Of a stretch of 64,000 nt of DNA, positions 51,957 through 63,716 are shown one piece after another. How positions within the stretch are numbered: the stretch's first letter is position 1; each line of letters begins with the position of its first letter. A program made the translations under genes and the position numbers. Source of the DNA: Enterococcus caccae ATCC BAA-1240 (GTDB taxonomy: Bacteria; Bacillota; Bacilli; Lactobacillales; Enterococcaceae); assembly GCF_000407145.1 (NCBI RefSeq), contig NZ_KE136475.1, forward strand, positions 328,808 through 392,807, given 5' to 3'. Below the pieces are notes generated by a model, which saw only the letters and a list, made by a program, of their open reading frames with translations, searched no databases and was not told the DNA's origin.

Positions 51957-53540
51957 ATGGCGCATAAGGAAATGCGGACAATGATGCAAGGTGCTGTTGT
52001 TTTAACGATTGCTTCATTTATTGCTAAAGTACTAAGTGCAGTTTATCGTGTGCCGTTTCAAAACTTAGTTGGTGATGAAGGGTTTTATGTTTATCAACAA
52101 GTCTATCCGATTTATGGTATTGCGATGACGTTAGCATTATCTGGACTACCACAGTTTATTTCCAAGGTTGTTGCAGAACAATCAGATATCAGCGGACAGA
52201 AAAAGATTTTACAACAGCTTTTTCCCTTTGTCTTTGTGATTGCTGGTTTGTGTTGGGGATTTTTCTTTTTAGGTAGTTATGAAATAGCCCTTATGATGGG
52301 AGATTCTCGACTAGCTCCTTTGATACAAATTGTTTCATTTACTTTCTTATTAGTGCCGATCCTCTCTTTTTATCGAGGAAATTTTCAAGGACACTTATTA
52401 ATGATCCCAAGTGCAGTTTCTCAAGTGATGGAGCAAATCGTTCGCGTAGGTGTGATTTTGATTGCTGCTTATTCCTTCAGTCAGTTTGGTTGGTCAGTGT
52501 ATCAAACTGGAACGGTTGCAATGGGTGGTGCGTTACTTGGTGGAGCAGTTGCTGCTGGAATCCTTTGGTACTATGATCGGAAAATCCGAGTAGGAAGCTC
52601 AGCGTATCTTACACAGTGGAAACTTGAGAAAGGTTCAGGGAAATTAGTTGGACGCTTAGTAGTTGAAGGTGGCATTGTTTCTATATACAGCGCATTTTTA
52701 ATTCTATTTCAATTAATTGATTCATTTCTGGTCAAAAATTCTTTAGTTGCATCAGGAATCAGTGATTCAGCTGCAAAAATCGATAAGGGAATTTACGATC
52801 GTGGACAACCATTAGTGCAATTAGGTTTAGTCGTTGCATTGGCATTAAGCTCAAGCTTTTTACCAGCCCTAACAAAGTATTTCATGAGTCGTGAGCAAGG
52901 TCGTTTTTTACAAGCCGCAAAAATATTTTTACGCTTAACGACAACAATCGCAACAGCAGCATCGATTGGTTTAGCCTTATTGCTTCCTTATATGAATTTT
53001 GCTTTATTCAAAGACTATCAAGGCAACGGCGTTTTAGGCGTTTATGTTTGTTCGATTGCATTTATGGCTGTTATACAAGCGTATCAAAGTATTTTGCAAA
53101 GTAAAAATCAGTTCTTTTTTTCTATGCTATCTGCTGGAGTAGGTTTAATAGTCAAACTCTTTTTAACAGGTCCGTTGACTTATCTATGGGGCACGCTTGG
53201 AGCAAGTATGTCAACAATTATAGGATTAGTGGCGACATTAGTTCTATTGATCTTTTTTTCAAAAAAAGAAATCAATCGTTTTGCGGTAGAAAATCATTTT
53301 TTTAGAAAGTTAATAATCAGTTTAGGGTTAATGGGATTTGTGTTACTCTGTTACCAAGGTATTGTCGCGCTATTGCTAGGAGTGGTCAGTCATCGTGGTC
53401 AGGCCCTTCTTATTACGATAATTGGTGTTTTGGTCGGTGGAGGATCATTTCTGTATATCATTATTAAAATGAAACTATTTACGATTCGGGAATGGCTGAC
53501 ATTACCGTTTGGAGCAAAAATATTAAGAATGAAGAGGTAA
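51957..53540 (+). CDS. MOP-superfamily polysaccharide/lipid flippase (YabM/SpoVB/MurJ-like)
   Basis: The 527-residue membrane protein has about fourteen hydrophobic segments and belongs to the MATE/MOP flippases close to Bacillus YabM, SpoVB and YtgP. N-terminal marks are [23 protein letters not shown] (about residues 11-33) and [16 protein letters not shown]. Such proteins move lipid-linked sugars, including lipid II, across the membrane. The start at 51957 follows the TAGGAGGT site; the longer frame from 51867 runs through the repeated leader and is not credible. The S4 gene starts 4 bases later. Confidence 0.88.
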   Translation: MAHKEMRTMMQGAVVLTIASFIAKVLSAVYRVPFQNLVGDEGFYVYQQVYPIYGIAMTLALSGLPQFISKVVAEQSDISGQKKILQQLFPFVFVIAGLCWGFFFLGSYEIALMMGDSRLAPLIQIVSFTFLLVPILSFYRGNFQGHLLMIPSAVSQVMEQIVRVGVILIAAYSFSQFGWSVYQTGTVAMGGALLGGAVAAGILWYYDRKIRVGSSAYLTQWKLEKGSGKLVGRLVVEGGIVSIYSAFLILFQLIDSFLVKNSLVASGISDSAAKIDKGIYDRGQPLVQLGLVVALALSSSFLPALTKYFMSREQGRFLQAAKIFLRLTTTIATAASIGLALLLPYMNFALFKDYQGNGVLGVYVCSIAFMAVIQAYQSILQSKNQFFFSMLSAGVGLIVKLFLTGPLTYLWGTLGASMSTIIGLVATLVLLIFFSKKEINRFAVENHFFRKLIISLGLMGFVLLCYQGIVALLLGVVSHRGQALLITIIGVLVGGGSFLYIIIKMKLFTIREWLTLPFGAKILRMKR

Positions 53541-53544
53541 AGGT

Positions 53545-53820
53545 ATGCGTTTAGATAAATTTTTAAAAGTTTCACGTATTATCAAAAGAAGACCTGTTGC
53601 GAAAGAAGTTGCAGATAAAGGACGGATCCAGATTAATGGAATTCTAGCAAAATCATCAAGTAATGTGAAAATTGGTGACCAAGTTAAAATCCAATTTGGA
53701 AATAAAATTTTAGAAATAGAAGTCTTAGAACTTCATGATTCAACGAAAAAAGAAGATGCAGAAAAGATGTATCAGGTTATTTCAGAGAAAAGAGTCGAAA
53801 ATAGTAACAATTTAGATTAG
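53545..53820 (+). CDS. rqcP: RqcP (YabO), S4-domain ribosome quality-control factor
   Basis: The 91-residue S4 RNA-binding protein begins [20 protein letters not shown], the S4 core, and ends in a variable charged tail. RqcP works with RqcH on split 50S subunits to add alanine tails to stalled chains. The position after the flippase and before divIC equals yabO in Bacillus, which supports the name. It begins 4 bases after the upstream stop behind GAGGTAAAGG. Confidence 0.92.
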   Translation: MRLDKFLKVSRIIKRRPVAKEVADKGRIQINGILAKSSSNVKIGDQVKIQFGNKILEIEVLELHDSTKKEDAEKMYQVISEKRVENSNNLD

Positions 53821-53883
53821 ACAAGTTTCTTGGATGTTGGTATAATAAGGCAGACAAACCAAAAAACGAGTGGAGCGGAAAAC

Positions 53884-54351
53884 ATGGGCAAAAAGAAGAA
53901 AGACGTGGAAAAAGTTGCTGCCTTAGATAACGAGTATACTAAAGAACAGTATGCCGAGTTTCAAAAACAGCAAAAGCAGCTGATTTTCAGGCGCCGACGT
54001 CTGGCAGTTGTTTTTCTCGTGGCATTTGTGATCTTTATCGTTTCAGGTGTCCAGCTGATGAAAGACTATCAACAGTTGAATGCCTTCAAAAAACAACAGG
54101 TAGAAGCAGTAGCTGAATCAGCGGAAGCAGATAAGAAATTGAATCGTTTGGAACAAGATGTAGCGCTTTTAAGAGATGAAGATTATGTAGCAAAGCTTGC
54201 TCGAAGTCTTTTTTATGTTTCTAAAGAAGGCGAACAAATCTATAACATTCCAGAGTTAGGCGGAACGACTAGCTCTAGTAGTGACCAAAAGCAATCATCG
54301 CAAGAGAGTCAATCACAGTCTCATTCAACTGAAAAACAATCAGGGGAATAA
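53884..54351 (+). CDS. divIC: Septum formation initiator DivIC (FtsB family)
   Basis: The 155-residue bitopic membrane protein has a basic cytoplasmic start (residues 1-39), one membrane segment (about 40-62, LAVVFLVAFVIFIVSGV), a coiled-coil (about 65-105) and YVAKLARSLFYVSKEGEQIYNIPE, the FtsB/DivIC mark, then a Ser/Gln-rich tail. With DivIB and FtsL it helps start septal wall synthesis. Start 53884 follows a GGAGCGG site; the upstream in-frame ATG at 53830 lies in the spacer. Confidence 0.92.
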   Translation: MGKKKKDVEKVAALDNEYTKEQYAEFQKQQKQLIFRRRRLAVVFLVAFVIFIVSGVQLMKDYQQLNAFKKQQVEAVAESAEADKKLNRLEQDVALLRDEDYVAKLARSLFYVSKEGEQIYNIPELGGTTSSSSDQKQSSQESQSQSHSTEKQSGE

Positions 54352-54394
54352 CTGCAGATATAATAGGGTAAATAATAGGAGGAACATTTTTTTT

Positions 54395-54871
54395 ATGTCA
54401 ATTGAAGTAGGAGCGAAGTTGCCAGGAAAAGTGTCTGGTATCACTAATTTTGGTGCTTTCATCGATCTAGGTGAAGGAAAAACAGGTTTGGTTCACATTA
54501 GTGAAGTGTCAAATGGATTCGTAAAAGATATCCATGATGTGTTGACCGTAGGGGATGAAGTAACAGTAAAAGTTACTTCAGTCGGTGATGATGGAAAAGT
54601 GGGCTTGTCGATTCGTAAAGCTCAAGAACAAGCTGCAGAACCAAAGCGTGAATATCAACGTCGTGAGAACAATGACTATCAAGGAAATCGTGATCGCGGA
54701 ACGCGTCCAGCACCTAAGAAACAATTTACAAGAGCACAACCGATGAATAATTCAAAACAAGATTTTGATTCATTGATGAGCTCGTTTTTAAAAGACAGTG
54801 ACGATCGTTTAACTTCTTTGAAGCGTAATACAGAAGGAAAACGTGGCGGACGCGGCGGACGTCGTAACTAA
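54395..54871 (+). CDS. S1-domain RNA-binding protein (YabR-like)
   Basis: The 158-residue protein has one S1 domain at residues 4-74 (GKVSGITNFGAFIDLGEGKTGLVH), like general-stress protein 13 and Bacillus YabR. After it comes a basic, Arg/Gln-rich low-complexity stretch and the tail GKRGGRGGRRN, typical of RNA-binding tails. Start 54395 has GGAGGA 11 bases before. Gene order (divIC, this, tilS) equals yabR in Bacillus. Role likely in RNA or ribosome binding; not established. Confidence 0.88.
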   Translation: MSIEVGAKLPGKVSGITNFGAFIDLGEGKTGLVHISEVSNGFVKDIHDVLTVGDEVTVKVTSVGDDGKVGLSIRKAQEQAAEPKREYQRRENNDYQGNRDRGTRPAPKKQFTRAQPMNNSKQDFDSLMSSFLKDSDDRLTSLKRNTEGKRGGRGGRRN

Positions 54872-54881
54872 TAAATAATTG

Positions 54882-54911
54882 AAGCTGAGCGAAAGCTCGG
54901 CTTTTGTGTTT
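54882..54911 (+). terminator. Terminator after the S1-domain gene
   Basis: AAGCTGAGC, loop GAAA, GCTCGGCTT followed by TTGTGTTTT. Confidence 0.8.
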
Positions 54912-54964
54912 TGGGCACTTTTTTATGAAGGTCTATCGACTGATGAAACAAAGAAGGTGAATAG

Positions 54965-56347
54965 ATGTTTCAAGAATTTTATAATCATTGCAAAAAAAAT
55001 GATTACTGGCAACCAAACCAGAAAATATTATTAGCGGTTTCTGGCGGCGTAGATTCGATGGTCTTATTGGAATTAATGCAAATTGCTGCTCGAAAAGACC
55101 AACTAAAATTGAGTGTTGCCCATGTTGATCACCAGCTACGTGCAGAATCGATGGCTGAATCGATCCATTTGAAAAACTATTGCCGAAAAAATTCAATTCC
55201 CTATTATAGTAGAATCTGGGATGAACAGGATAAAACAAAAAATACAGAAGCACGGGCCCGTAAATTTCGCTATGACTTTTTTACTGAAATTATGGACCAA
55301 GCTGAAATTCCTCTTCTTTTGACTGCTCATCATAGTGATGACCAAGCTGAAACAATTTTAATGAAGCTGACTAGAGGAAGTGCATTGCTGAACTTAGTTG
55401 GTATTAGAGCTAGACAGTCTTTTGGGCGAGGAGAACTGATTCGGCCTTTCTTAATTTTTTCCAAAGAAGAATTAGAACAGTTCGCAAAACAGTCAGGAAT
55501 TGTGTATTTTGAAGATAGCTCAAATCAAACTACAGCTTATATGCGCAATCGTTTGAGACATCAAGTAGTTCCGCTTTTGAAAAAAGAAAATCCCAATTTT
55601 TTGCAGCATATGTCAGATTTTAGTGAACAAATCTCGTTTGCCGATGATATTATTCGATCCGTTATAGAGCCTAAGTATAGCCAATGGGTGGAAAAAACAA
55701 CAGAAGGTTGGACGATTCAGCTATCTGAATTGAAGCAAGAGAAAAGAAGTGTTCAGACCTTTTTCATAATGATGCTGTTCCAAAAATCGATCGTACCTGA
55801 GGGTGTATCAATCAACCAATTGCAAATCCAACAACTTTTATTTTTACTTAATCAGTCAATGCCTCAGTTAGCTATGGACCTGGAACAAGGTTGGCAAATA
55901 ATGAAAGAATATGACCTAGCATACCTAAGAAAAAAAAAGTTGTCTCATGATGAAAAGACGTTTTATTTAAATGAGGGGGAACAAATTTTTCTTTCTGAAA
56001 CGGAATGGCTAAGTCTAGAAACAATAGAAACGAAAAGGGAACAACCACAAACAGTAAAGACATGGAAAGAACTTTCTTTGCTTATAAGTGGGGAAATACC
56101 GTTGCCATTAACGATTCGTCATCGCGAAAATGGGGATAGAATTTCACTTACACCAAACTTGACCAAAAGATTAAATCGATTTTTTATTGATCAAAAAATA
56201 CCGAATTCAATTAGAGATCAAGCGTGGGTCGTTCTATCTGCTGAAGAGGAGATTATTTGGGTGCCTCAATTTGTAAATTCATATTTGAGTATTCCTAAAG
56301 AAACTGATAAAATACTCTACAGGCTCCTTTATAAAGTAAAAGAATAA
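54965..56347 (+). CDS. tilS: tRNA(Ile)-lysidine synthetase TilS
   Basis: TilS adds lysine to C34 of the tRNA-Ile with CAU anticodon so it reads AUA. The 460-residue protein has the PP-loop SGGVDSM (about residues 27-33), HVDHQLRAES (about 54-63), the ATPase motif HHSDDQAETILMKLTRGS (about 120-137), FEDSSNQTTAYMRNRLRH, and a C-terminal lysidine domain with RHRENGDR and LNRFFIDQKIP. The start has AAGAAGGTG 7 bases before. Followed by hpt, as in Bacillus. Confidence 0.96.
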   Translation: MFQEFYNHCKKNDYWQPNQKILLAVSGGVDSMVLLELMQIAARKDQLKLSVAHVDHQLRAESMAESIHLKNYCRKNSIPYYSRIWDEQDKTKNTEARARKFRYDFFTEIMDQAEIPLLLTAHHSDDQAETILMKLTRGSALLNLVGIRARQSFGRGELIRPFLIFSKEELEQFAKQSGIVYFEDSSNQTTAYMRNRLRHQVVPLLKKENPNFLQHMSDFSEQISFADDIIRSVIEPKYSQWVEKTTEGWTIQLSELKQEKRSVQTFFIMMLFQKSIVPEGVSINQLQIQQLLFLLNQSMPQLAMDLEQGWQIMKEYDLAYLRKKKLSHDEKTFYLNEGEQIFLSETEWLSLETIETKREQPQTVKTWKELSLLISGEIPLPLTIRHRENGDRISLTPNLTKRLNRFFIDQKIPNSIRDQAWVVLSAEEEIIWVPQFVNSYLSIPKETDKILYRLLYKVKE

Positions 56348-56460
56348 AGACCAAAAATTACTTTTATTCAAAGAAGCAAACTAACATAAAATAATAGCAA
56401 TTGAACCAAAAAGGAATAGTAGAGCCTGGCTCTTGCGAGTTTATTCTCCTAAAAGCAAAG

Positions 56461-56552
56461 GGGACACTACACTAACGATTCGATCAGATTCAATTCCAAG
56501 AACTAAATGACAAAGAGTTGAAGGTCGGACTTAAAAAGAAAGGGAGAGCAAT
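56461..56552 (+). promoter_or_regulatory. Repeated structured leader (family 2, copy 2) before hpt
   Basis: CACTACACTAACG (56465-56477) is identical to the efp leader. A longer hairpin follows: CGATC with TTCAATTC pairs with GAGTTGAA and GGTCG, then GGACTTAAAAAGAAAGGGAG at the ribosome site. Confidence 0.55.
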
Positions 56553-57098
56553 ATGTTAGAGAAAGATATTAAACAAGTTTTGATTACAAAGGAACAAATT
56601 CTTGAAAAATCAACTGAACTTGGTAAACAACTAACAGAAGATTACAAGGACAAAAATCCTTTAGTGATTGGTATTTTAAAAGGTGCTATACCTTTCATGG
56701 CGGATATCACACGTTGCATTGACACACATTTAGAAATGGATTTTATGGCTGTATCTAGTTACGGAAATGCAACTGTATCTTCTGGTGAAGTAAAAATCAT
56801 CAAAGATTTGGATACGAATGTTGAAGGACGCGATATTTTGATTGTAGAAGATATCATTGATAGTGGCCGTACATTAGCTTATCTAGTGGATCTTTTTAAA
56901 TACAGAAAAGCAGCCTCTGTGAAGATTGTCACTTTGTTAGACAAACCAGAAGGACGTGTTGTCGATATCGTCGCAGATTATGTTGGGTTCGATGTACCGA
57001 ATGAATTTGTTGTAGGTTATGGATTAGATTATGCAGAAGCGTATCGAAATCTTCCTTACGTAGGCGTATTGAAACCTGAAATCTACGAATCAAATTAA
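56553..57098 (+). CDS. hpt: Hypoxanthine-guanine phosphoribosyltransferase
   Basis: Hpt joins hypoxanthine or guanine to PRPP to make IMP or GMP. The 181-residue enzyme has the PRPP-binding motif [17 protein letters not shown] (about residues 98-114), the flexible-loop pair [11 protein letters not shown] (about 72-82) and the base-binding [15 protein letters not shown] (about 151-165). Order tilS-hpt-ftsH is standard for Firmicutes. A family 2 repeated leader provides its ribosome site. Confidence 0.96.
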   Translation: MLEKDIKQVLITKEQILEKSTELGKQLTEDYKDKNPLVIGILKGAIPFMADITRCIDTHLEMDFMAVSSYGNATVSSGEVKIIKDLDTNVEGRDILIVEDIIDSGRTLAYLVDLFKYRKAASVKIVTLLDKPEGRVVDIVADYVGFDVPNEFVVGYGLDYAEAYRNLPYVGVLKPEIYESN

Positions 57099-57198
57099 TA
57101 TCTCTCTTAGATTTAGTTATGTTACAATGTAATGGTCAGAATTGATAAAAAATAAACCGTAAAATTAAATTACGCGCAGTAACCAAAGGAGGACAGGC

Positions 57199-59361
57199 AT
57201 GAATAAAAAGAATAGCGGCATGAAAAATGGCCTTTATTATGTATTGCTGATTTTGGCGATGGTCATGGTTGTTTATTTCATTTTCGGAAATAACAATCCT
57301 CAATCACCAGATATCGAATACTCGACTTTCAGTACTCAATTAGAGAAAGGGAAAGTCAAAGAACTGACGATCCAACCAACCAATGGTGTATATAAGATCA
57401 CAGGTCAGTACAAAGAAAAACAAGAAATCAAAAACACTGGCGGTCTTTCTTTATGGGGATCAACAGAAGTTTCTACAAAATCATTTACTACCATTGTCTT
57501 ACCAAGTGATATCACATTATCAGGTATTCAAGAAATGGCTAAAGACAACAATGTAAAACTTACAGTCAAAGAACAATCATCAAGTGGTGCTTGGCTTTCT
57601 ATCTTATTTAGTTTCTTACCAATCGTATTGTTCATCTTCTTGTTCTACATGATGATGGGACAACAAGGCGGCGGTGGCGGTGGTGGCGGCCGTGTCATGA
57701 ACTTTGGTAAATCAAAAGCCAAAGAAGCGGATAAAAAAGCCAACCGCGTACGCTTCTCCGATGTAGCAGGAGCAGAAGAAGAAAAACAAGAACTAGTTGA
57801 AGTGGTTGAGTTCTTAAAAGATCCTCGCCGTTTCGTTGAATTAGGCGCAAGAATTCCTGCTGGTGTTCTATTAGAAGGACCTCCAGGAACTGGTAAAACA
57901 TTACTTGCGAAAGCCGTTGCTGGTGAAGCAGGTGTACCTTTTTATTCTATCTCAGGTTCAGACTTCGTTGAAATGTTCGTTGGTGTCGGTGCGAGCCGTG
58001 TCCGTGACTTATTTGAAACAGCGAAGAAAAATGCACCAGCAATCATCTTCATCGATGAAATCGATGCAGTTGGTCGTCAACGTGGTGCTGGTATGGGTGG
58101 CGGACATGACGAACGTGAACAAACCCTTAACCAATTGCTAGTTGAAATGGATGGATTTGATGGCAACGAAGGTGTAATCGTTGTTGCCGCAACAAACCGT
58201 TCAGATGTGTTAGACCCAGCGTTATTACGTCCAGGCCGTTTTGACCGTCAAATTTTAGTTGGTCGTCCTGATGTTAAAGGACGTGAAGCAATCCTTAAAG
58301 TACATGCTCGCAACAAACCATTGGCTGACGATGTTGATTTAAAAGTTGTGGCGCAACAAACACCAGGTTTTGCTGGTGCTGATTTAGAAAACGTATTGAA
58401 TGAAGCTGCATTAGTTGCTGCTCGTCGTAATAAAAAGAAAATTGATGCATCCGATGTGGATGAAGCAGAAGATCGTGTAATCGCAGGACCTGCGAAAAAA
58501 GATCGTGTGATCAATAAAAAAGAACGCGAAATGGTTGCTTATCATGAAGCTGGACATACAATTGTTGGTTTAGTCTTAAGCCGTGCTCGTATCGTTCATA
58601 AAGTAACGATCATCCCTCGTGGACGCGCTGGCGGTTATATGATTGCCTTGCCAAAAGAAGATCAATTCTTGATGACTAAAGAAGACATGTTTGAACAAAT
58701 CGTTGGGTTACTTGGTGGACGTACGGCTGAAGAAATTATTTTCAATGTACAATCAACAGGTGCTTCTAATGACTTTGAACAAGCAACAGGTATTGCCCGC
58801 AGCATGGTAACTGAATATGGAATGAGCGACAAATTAGGTCCAGTTCAATATGAAGGAAACCACCAAGTTTTTGTTGGCCGTGATTACGGTCAAACAAAAG
58901 CCTACTCAGAACAAGTAGCATTCGAAATCGATCAAGAAGTACGTCGTATCTTGATGGAAGCACACGATAAAGCACGTGAAATCATCGAGTCACATCGTGC
59001 ACAACACAAACTAATTGCAGAAAAACTGTTAGAGTATGAAACATTAGATGCTCGCAGCATCAAGTCATTGTTTGAAGAAGGCGTTATGCCCCAAGATGTT
59101 ATCGACAGCCAATTCCCTAGTGAAAAAGCTCAAACATTTGAAGAGGCAAAACGTGCATTAGAAGAGAAAGATGCACAAAGACAAGCCGAAGAAAAACAAG
59201 ACTTTGAAGATGCAAAAAAAGAACTACATGACGAAGCAGAAGAAGTAAAAGCGGACAGCGAAAAAACAGAAGAAAAAGTTCAATCAGAAACTAAATCGGA
59301 TGATGAACACAAACATGATTCTGAATATGACCGTAATAACTTTGACGATCGTTACAAATAA
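57199..59361 (+). CDS. ftsH: ATP-dependent zinc metalloprotease FtsH
   Basis: FtsH degrades misfolded and regulatory membrane and soluble proteins. The 720-residue protein has two membrane segments (about residues 10-28 and 130-152), a Gly-rich linker, AAA+ motifs GPPGTGKT (about 228-235), [13 protein letters not shown] and the second-region [19 protein letters not shown], protease motif HEAGH (about 450-454), and an acidic low-complexity tail of about 90 residues rich in Glu, Lys and Asp. GGAGG site at the start. Terminator just after. Confidence 0.97.
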   Translation: MNKKNSGMKNGLYYVLLILAMVMVVYFIFGNNNPQSPDIEYSTFSTQLEKGKVKELTIQPTNGVYKITGQYKEKQEIKNTGGLSLWGSTEVSTKSFTTIVLPSDITLSGIQEMAKDNNVKLTVKEQSSSGAWLSILFSFLPIVLFIFLFYMMMGQQGGGGGGGGRVMNFGKSKAKEADKKANRVRFSDVAGAEEEKQELVEVVEFLKDPRRFVELGARIPAGVLLEGPPGTGKTLLAKAVAGEAGVPFYSISGSDFVEMFVGVGASRVRDLFETAKKNAPAIIFIDEIDAVGRQRGAGMGGGHDEREQTLNQLLVEMDGFDGNEGVIVVAATNRSDVLDPALLRPGRFDRQILVGRPDVKGREAILKVHARNKPLADDVDLKVVAQQTPGFAGADLENVLNEAALVAARRNKKKIDASDVDEAEDRVIAGPAKKDRVINKKEREMVAYHEAGHTIVGLVLSRARIVHKVTIIPRGRAGGYMIALPKEDQFLMTKEDMFEQIVGLLGGRTAEEIIFNVQSTGASNDFEQATGIARSMVTEYGMSDKLGPVQYEGNHQVFVGRDYGQTKAYSEQVAFEIDQEVRRILMEAHDKAREIIESHRAQHKLIAEKLLEYETLDARSIKSLFEEGVMPQDVIDSQFPSEKAQTFEEAKRALEEKDAQRQAEEKQDFEDAKKELHDEAEEVKADSEKTEEKVQSETKSDDEHKHDSEYDRNNFDDRYK

Positions 59362-59366
59362 AACAT

Positions 59367-59398
59367 TTAGAGCATCCCTTTTACGGGGTGCTCTTTTC
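59367..59398 (+). terminator. Terminator after ftsH
   Basis: GAGCATCCC and GGGTGCTC arms followed by TTTTC. Confidence 0.85.
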
Positions 59399-59493
59399 TT
59401 CAAGTTGAAATTATTTAGTTGAAAAAATAGCTAAATCCTAGTATTATCTGATAATGAGTCGAAAAACGAAGCAAGTGAGAAGAGGAAAATAAA

Positions 59494-60390
59494 ATGGAAG
59501 ATTACTTAGTAAAAGCATTATGTTATGAAGGATCAATTCGCGCTTATGCAGTTTGCGCAACAAATACAATATCAGAAGCACAAAAACGTCACGATACATG
59601 GAGTTCATCAACTGCAGCATTAGGCAGAACAATGGTTGGTGCGCTATTATTAGGTGCGACATTAAAAGGCGATGATAAGCTAACTGTAAAAGTTCAAGGT
59701 AACGGACCAGCAGGAGGAATCGTGGTAGATAGCGATGGTAGTGGGAATACTAAAGGATACATAAAAAATCCTCATGTTAGTTTAACGTTGAATGAAAGTG
59801 GTAAAATCGATGTTCGTGGAGCTGTTGGAACTGAAGGGATTTTCACTGTAATCAAAGATTTAGGCTTGAAAGAAACATTTTCAGGGCAAACACCAATCGT
59901 TTCTGGTGAAATCGGCGAAGATTTTACCTATTTTATGGCGGTTTCTGAACAAATCCCATCAGCTATTGGTTTGAGTGTTTTAGTTGATACAGATGAAAGT
60001 GTTAAAGCAGCTGGTGGATTTATGATCCAAGTGATGCCTGGAGCTGATGAAAAAACCATTGATTTTATCGAACAGCGTCTACAAGAAGTACCCATGATTT
60101 CCCGTTTGATTGATGAAGGAGAATCACCAGAAGGGATTTTAGAACGTCTGCTTGGTAAAGATGAAATCGAAATTTTAGAAAAAATGCCTGTTCAATTTAA
60201 ATGTAACTGCTCAAAAGAAAAATTTGGTACGGCGATTATCGCTGTTGGATTAGACGAAATCAATGCGATGATCGAAGAAGACCATGGAGCAGAAGCCGTT
60301 TGTCAATTCTGCGGTAACAAATATCACTATAGTGAAGAGGATTTAATTGAACTACGAGATGAAGCAATCAAAAATACGCGTGAAAAGTAG
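59494..60390 (+). CDS. hslO: Redox-regulated chaperone Hsp33
   Basis: Hsp33 is switched on by oxidation and holds unfolding proteins. The 298-residue protein has the zinc/redox Cys set near the C-terminus, CNCSKEKF (about residues 237-244) and [10 protein letters not shown] (about 270-279), giving the C-x-C and C-x2-C pattern of the family. The N-terminal body includes [12 protein letters not shown]. It is 12 bases before dusB, and both are probably transcribed together. Confidence 0.95.
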   Translation: MEDYLVKALCYEGSIRAYAVCATNTISEAQKRHDTWSSSTAALGRTMVGALLLGATLKGDDKLTVKVQGNGPAGGIVVDSDGSGNTKGYIKNPHVSLTLNESGKIDVRGAVGTEGIFTVIKDLGLKETFSGQTPIVSGEIGEDFTYFMAVSEQIPSAIGLSVLVDTDESVKAAGGFMIQVMPGADEKTIDFIEQRLQEVPMISRLIDEGESPEGILERLLGKDEIEILEKMPVQFKCNCSKEKFGTAIIAVGLDEINAMIEEDHGAEAVCQFCGNKYHYSEEDLIELRDEAIKNTREK

Positions 60391-60402
60391 GAGAGATGCA
60401 CT

Positions 60403-61407
60403 ATGTGGAAAATAGGAAATGTCGAAATTCCAAATCGCGTTGTAGTAGCCCCGATGGCGGGGATTAGCAATGCTGCTTTTCGTGTAACAGTCAAAGAATT
60501 TGGTGCAGGACTTGTTGTTTGTGAAATGATCAGTGACAAGGGAATCCAGCAAAGAAACAAAAAAACTTTGGATATGCTGTATATAGATGAGAAAGAATAT
60601 CCATTAAGTGTACAAATTTTCGGTGGAGACAAAGAAAACTTGGTTGAAGCAGCAAAATTTGTAGAAGAAAATACGAAAGCGGCAATCATCGATATCAACA
60701 TGGGCTGTCCTGTAAATAAAGTGATCAAAGCAGAAGCTGGCGCCAAATGGCTATTAGATCCGAATAAAGTTTATGAAATGGTAGATGCCGTTTCTTCTGC
60801 GATTGATTTGCCTGTTACGGTAAAAATGAGAACTGGCTGGGATGAAGATCACTTATTTGCAGTTGAAAACGCGTTAGCTGCTGAAAAAGCAGGTGCCTCA
60901 GCTATTGCAATGCATGGACGTACAAGAGTTCAAATGTATGAAGGGCAAGCAAATTGGGATGTTTTAAAAGAAGTGAAACAACATCTAACGATCCCTTTTA
61001 TGGGAAATGGGGATGTACGTACACCAGAAGATGCCAAACGTATGTTGGAGTACGTAGGAGCGGATGGAGTTATGATTGGAAGGGCGGCTTTGGGCAATCC
61101 CTGGATGATCCAACGTACTAAAGAGTATCTTGAGACAGGTGTGTTAATGCCAGAGCCAACTCCACATGAGAAAATCAAAACAGCCAAAGTACATTTACAA
61201 CGTTTAGTGGATTTAAAAGGAGAAAAAATCGCCACAAGAGAATTTCGTCAACATGCATCATACTATCTAAAAGGGATTCCACGTGCGGCTAAAGTAAAGG
61301 TTGCAATCAATCAAGCGGAGACTCAGCAAATGATGGTTGATTTACTAGATGCATTTGAAGAAAAAGCAGAAAAACATGCAGAAAAAGAAATAATCGAAAT
61401 AATCTAA
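60403..61407 (+). CDS. dusB: tRNA-dihydrouridine synthase DusB
   Basis: DusB reduces uridines in the tRNA D-loop using FMN and NADPH. The 334-residue TIM-barrel flavoprotein has VVVAPMAGISNAAFR (about residues 10-24), IDINMGCPVNKV with catalytic Cys near 104, VKMRTGWDE and AMHGRTRVQMYEG, and a C-terminal helical RNA-binding part. Position next to hslO and lysS matches Bacillus yacF (dus1). RBS GGAGAG. Confidence 0.95.
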   Translation: MWKIGNVEIPNRVVVAPMAGISNAAFRVTVKEFGAGLVVCEMISDKGIQQRNKKTLDMLYIDEKEYPLSVQIFGGDKENLVEAAKFVEENTKAAIIDINMGCPVNKVIKAEAGAKWLLDPNKVYEMVDAVSSAIDLPVTVKMRTGWDEDHLFAVENALAAEKAGASAIAMHGRTRVQMYEGQANWDVLKEVKQHLTIPFMGNGDVRTPEDAKRMLEYVGADGVMIGRAALGNPWMIQRTKEYLETGVLMPEPTPHEKIKTAKVHLQRLVDLKGEKIATREFRQHASYYLKGIPRAAKVKVAINQAETQQMMVDLLDAFEEKAEKHAEKEIIEII

Positions 61408-61408
61408 T

Positions 61409-61450
61409 AAAAAAAGCAGGCCTAAACAAAAATACGGCTTGCTTTTTTTT
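61409..61450 (+). terminator. Terminator after dusB
   Basis: AAAAAAGCAGGCC pairs with GGCTTGCTTTTTT. Confidence 0.85.
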
Positions 61451-61480
61451 GTTTTAATGTGGCATTATAGGGGTATGTGA

Positions 61481-62998
<1,518 letters not shown>

Positions 62999-63003
62999 AA
63001 TAG

Positions 63004-63041
63004 AGAAGGGTAGATTATTTAGTGATAATCTACCCTTTTTT
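63004..63041 (+). terminator. Terminator after lysS
   Basis: AGAAGGGTAGATTAT pairs with ATAATCTACCCTT followed by T6. Confidence 0.9.
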
Positions 63042-63169
63042 ATTTTCTTAAAAAAACAGAAAAAGAGAAACGAAAATAAGCTCTTGAGAGTGTAAAAACG
63101 AACGATAAAGAACAAAAGTGAAAAAACAATCGGTAACGAAAAAAACTTTAAAAAAAGTGCAAATTTTAG

Positions 63170-63198
63170 TTGACCTAAGCGTATAATCTTGGTATATT
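63170..63198 (+). promoter_or_regulatory. rrn promoter P0
   Basis: TTGACC, 17-base spacer, TATATT; then TTGTCGCAAG downstream, like the start regions of the later promoters. Confidence 0.65.
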
Positions 63199-63296
63199 AT
63201 ATCTTGTCGCAAGGCACTGAAGCAACACGCCAAACGATCAGAATAATATAACAATCCAACAGTTGAAAAAACTTTGGAAATCAGGCGAAAAACTTG

Positions 63297-63325
63297 TTGA
63301 CAAACAATGACTAACCTGATAAACT
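63297..63325 (+). promoter_or_regulatory. rrn promoter P1
   Basis: Consensus TTGACA, 17-base spacer ending CCTGA, TAAACT, then AGTTGTC. Confidence 0.85.
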
Positions 63326-63418
63326 AGTGAAGTTGTCACAAGAAATAAAAGACAGCTAAGCGAAAATAGAATAACAATCAAGTTTGAAAAAAAACTTGAA
63401 AAATCAGGAAGAAAGTTG

Positions 63419-63447
63419 TTGACAAATAACAAACAACCTGATAAACT
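63419..63447 (+). promoter_or_regulatory. rrn promoter P2
   Basis: TTGACA, 17-base spacer ending CCTGA, TAAACT, then AGTTGTCGCG. Nearly a copy of P1, 122 bases downstream. Confidence 0.88.
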
Positions 63448-63515
63448 AATGAAGTTGTCGCGAAACATTCGATAACATCAAGCAGAAAAAAACTTTGAAA
63501 CTTTTTAAAAAAGTG

Positions 63516-63544
63516 TTGACATCAAATCGAAGATTTGATATGAT
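63516..63544 (+). promoter_or_regulatory. rrn promoter P3
   Basis: TTGACA, 17-base spacer, TATGAT, then AAAGTTGCTGCGAGG. Nearest to the 16S gene; the spacer holds the palindrome TCAAATC/GATTTGA. Confidence 0.88.
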
Positions 63545-63716
63545 ATAAAAGTTGCTGCGAGGTAACACAGTAGACCTTTGAAAACTGAACAAAGTAAGAC
63601 GAACCAAATGTGTAGGTTGTTTTTACAACGGTAAAAACAAACAACAATTTTTAACAAAGCGAAGCAATATGCTAGCAAACAAATGAGCTTAACAATCGCA
63701 AGATTGTGTTCAACTT
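63545..63716 (+). other. rRNA operon leader
   Basis: It contains CTTTGAAAACTGAACAAAG, resembling the antitermination/processing leader of low-GC Gram-positive rrn operons, and ends with sequence that would pair with the 16S 3' flank for RNase III cutting (the partner is outside the window). Confidence 0.6.

Noticed and set aside
63290..63460. Repeated segments at about 122-base spacing that look like a short CRISPR array
   Set aside because: The repeats are duplicated promoters (TTGACA, 17 bases, TAAACT). There are no uniform 24-36 base repeats with unique spacers and no cas genes.
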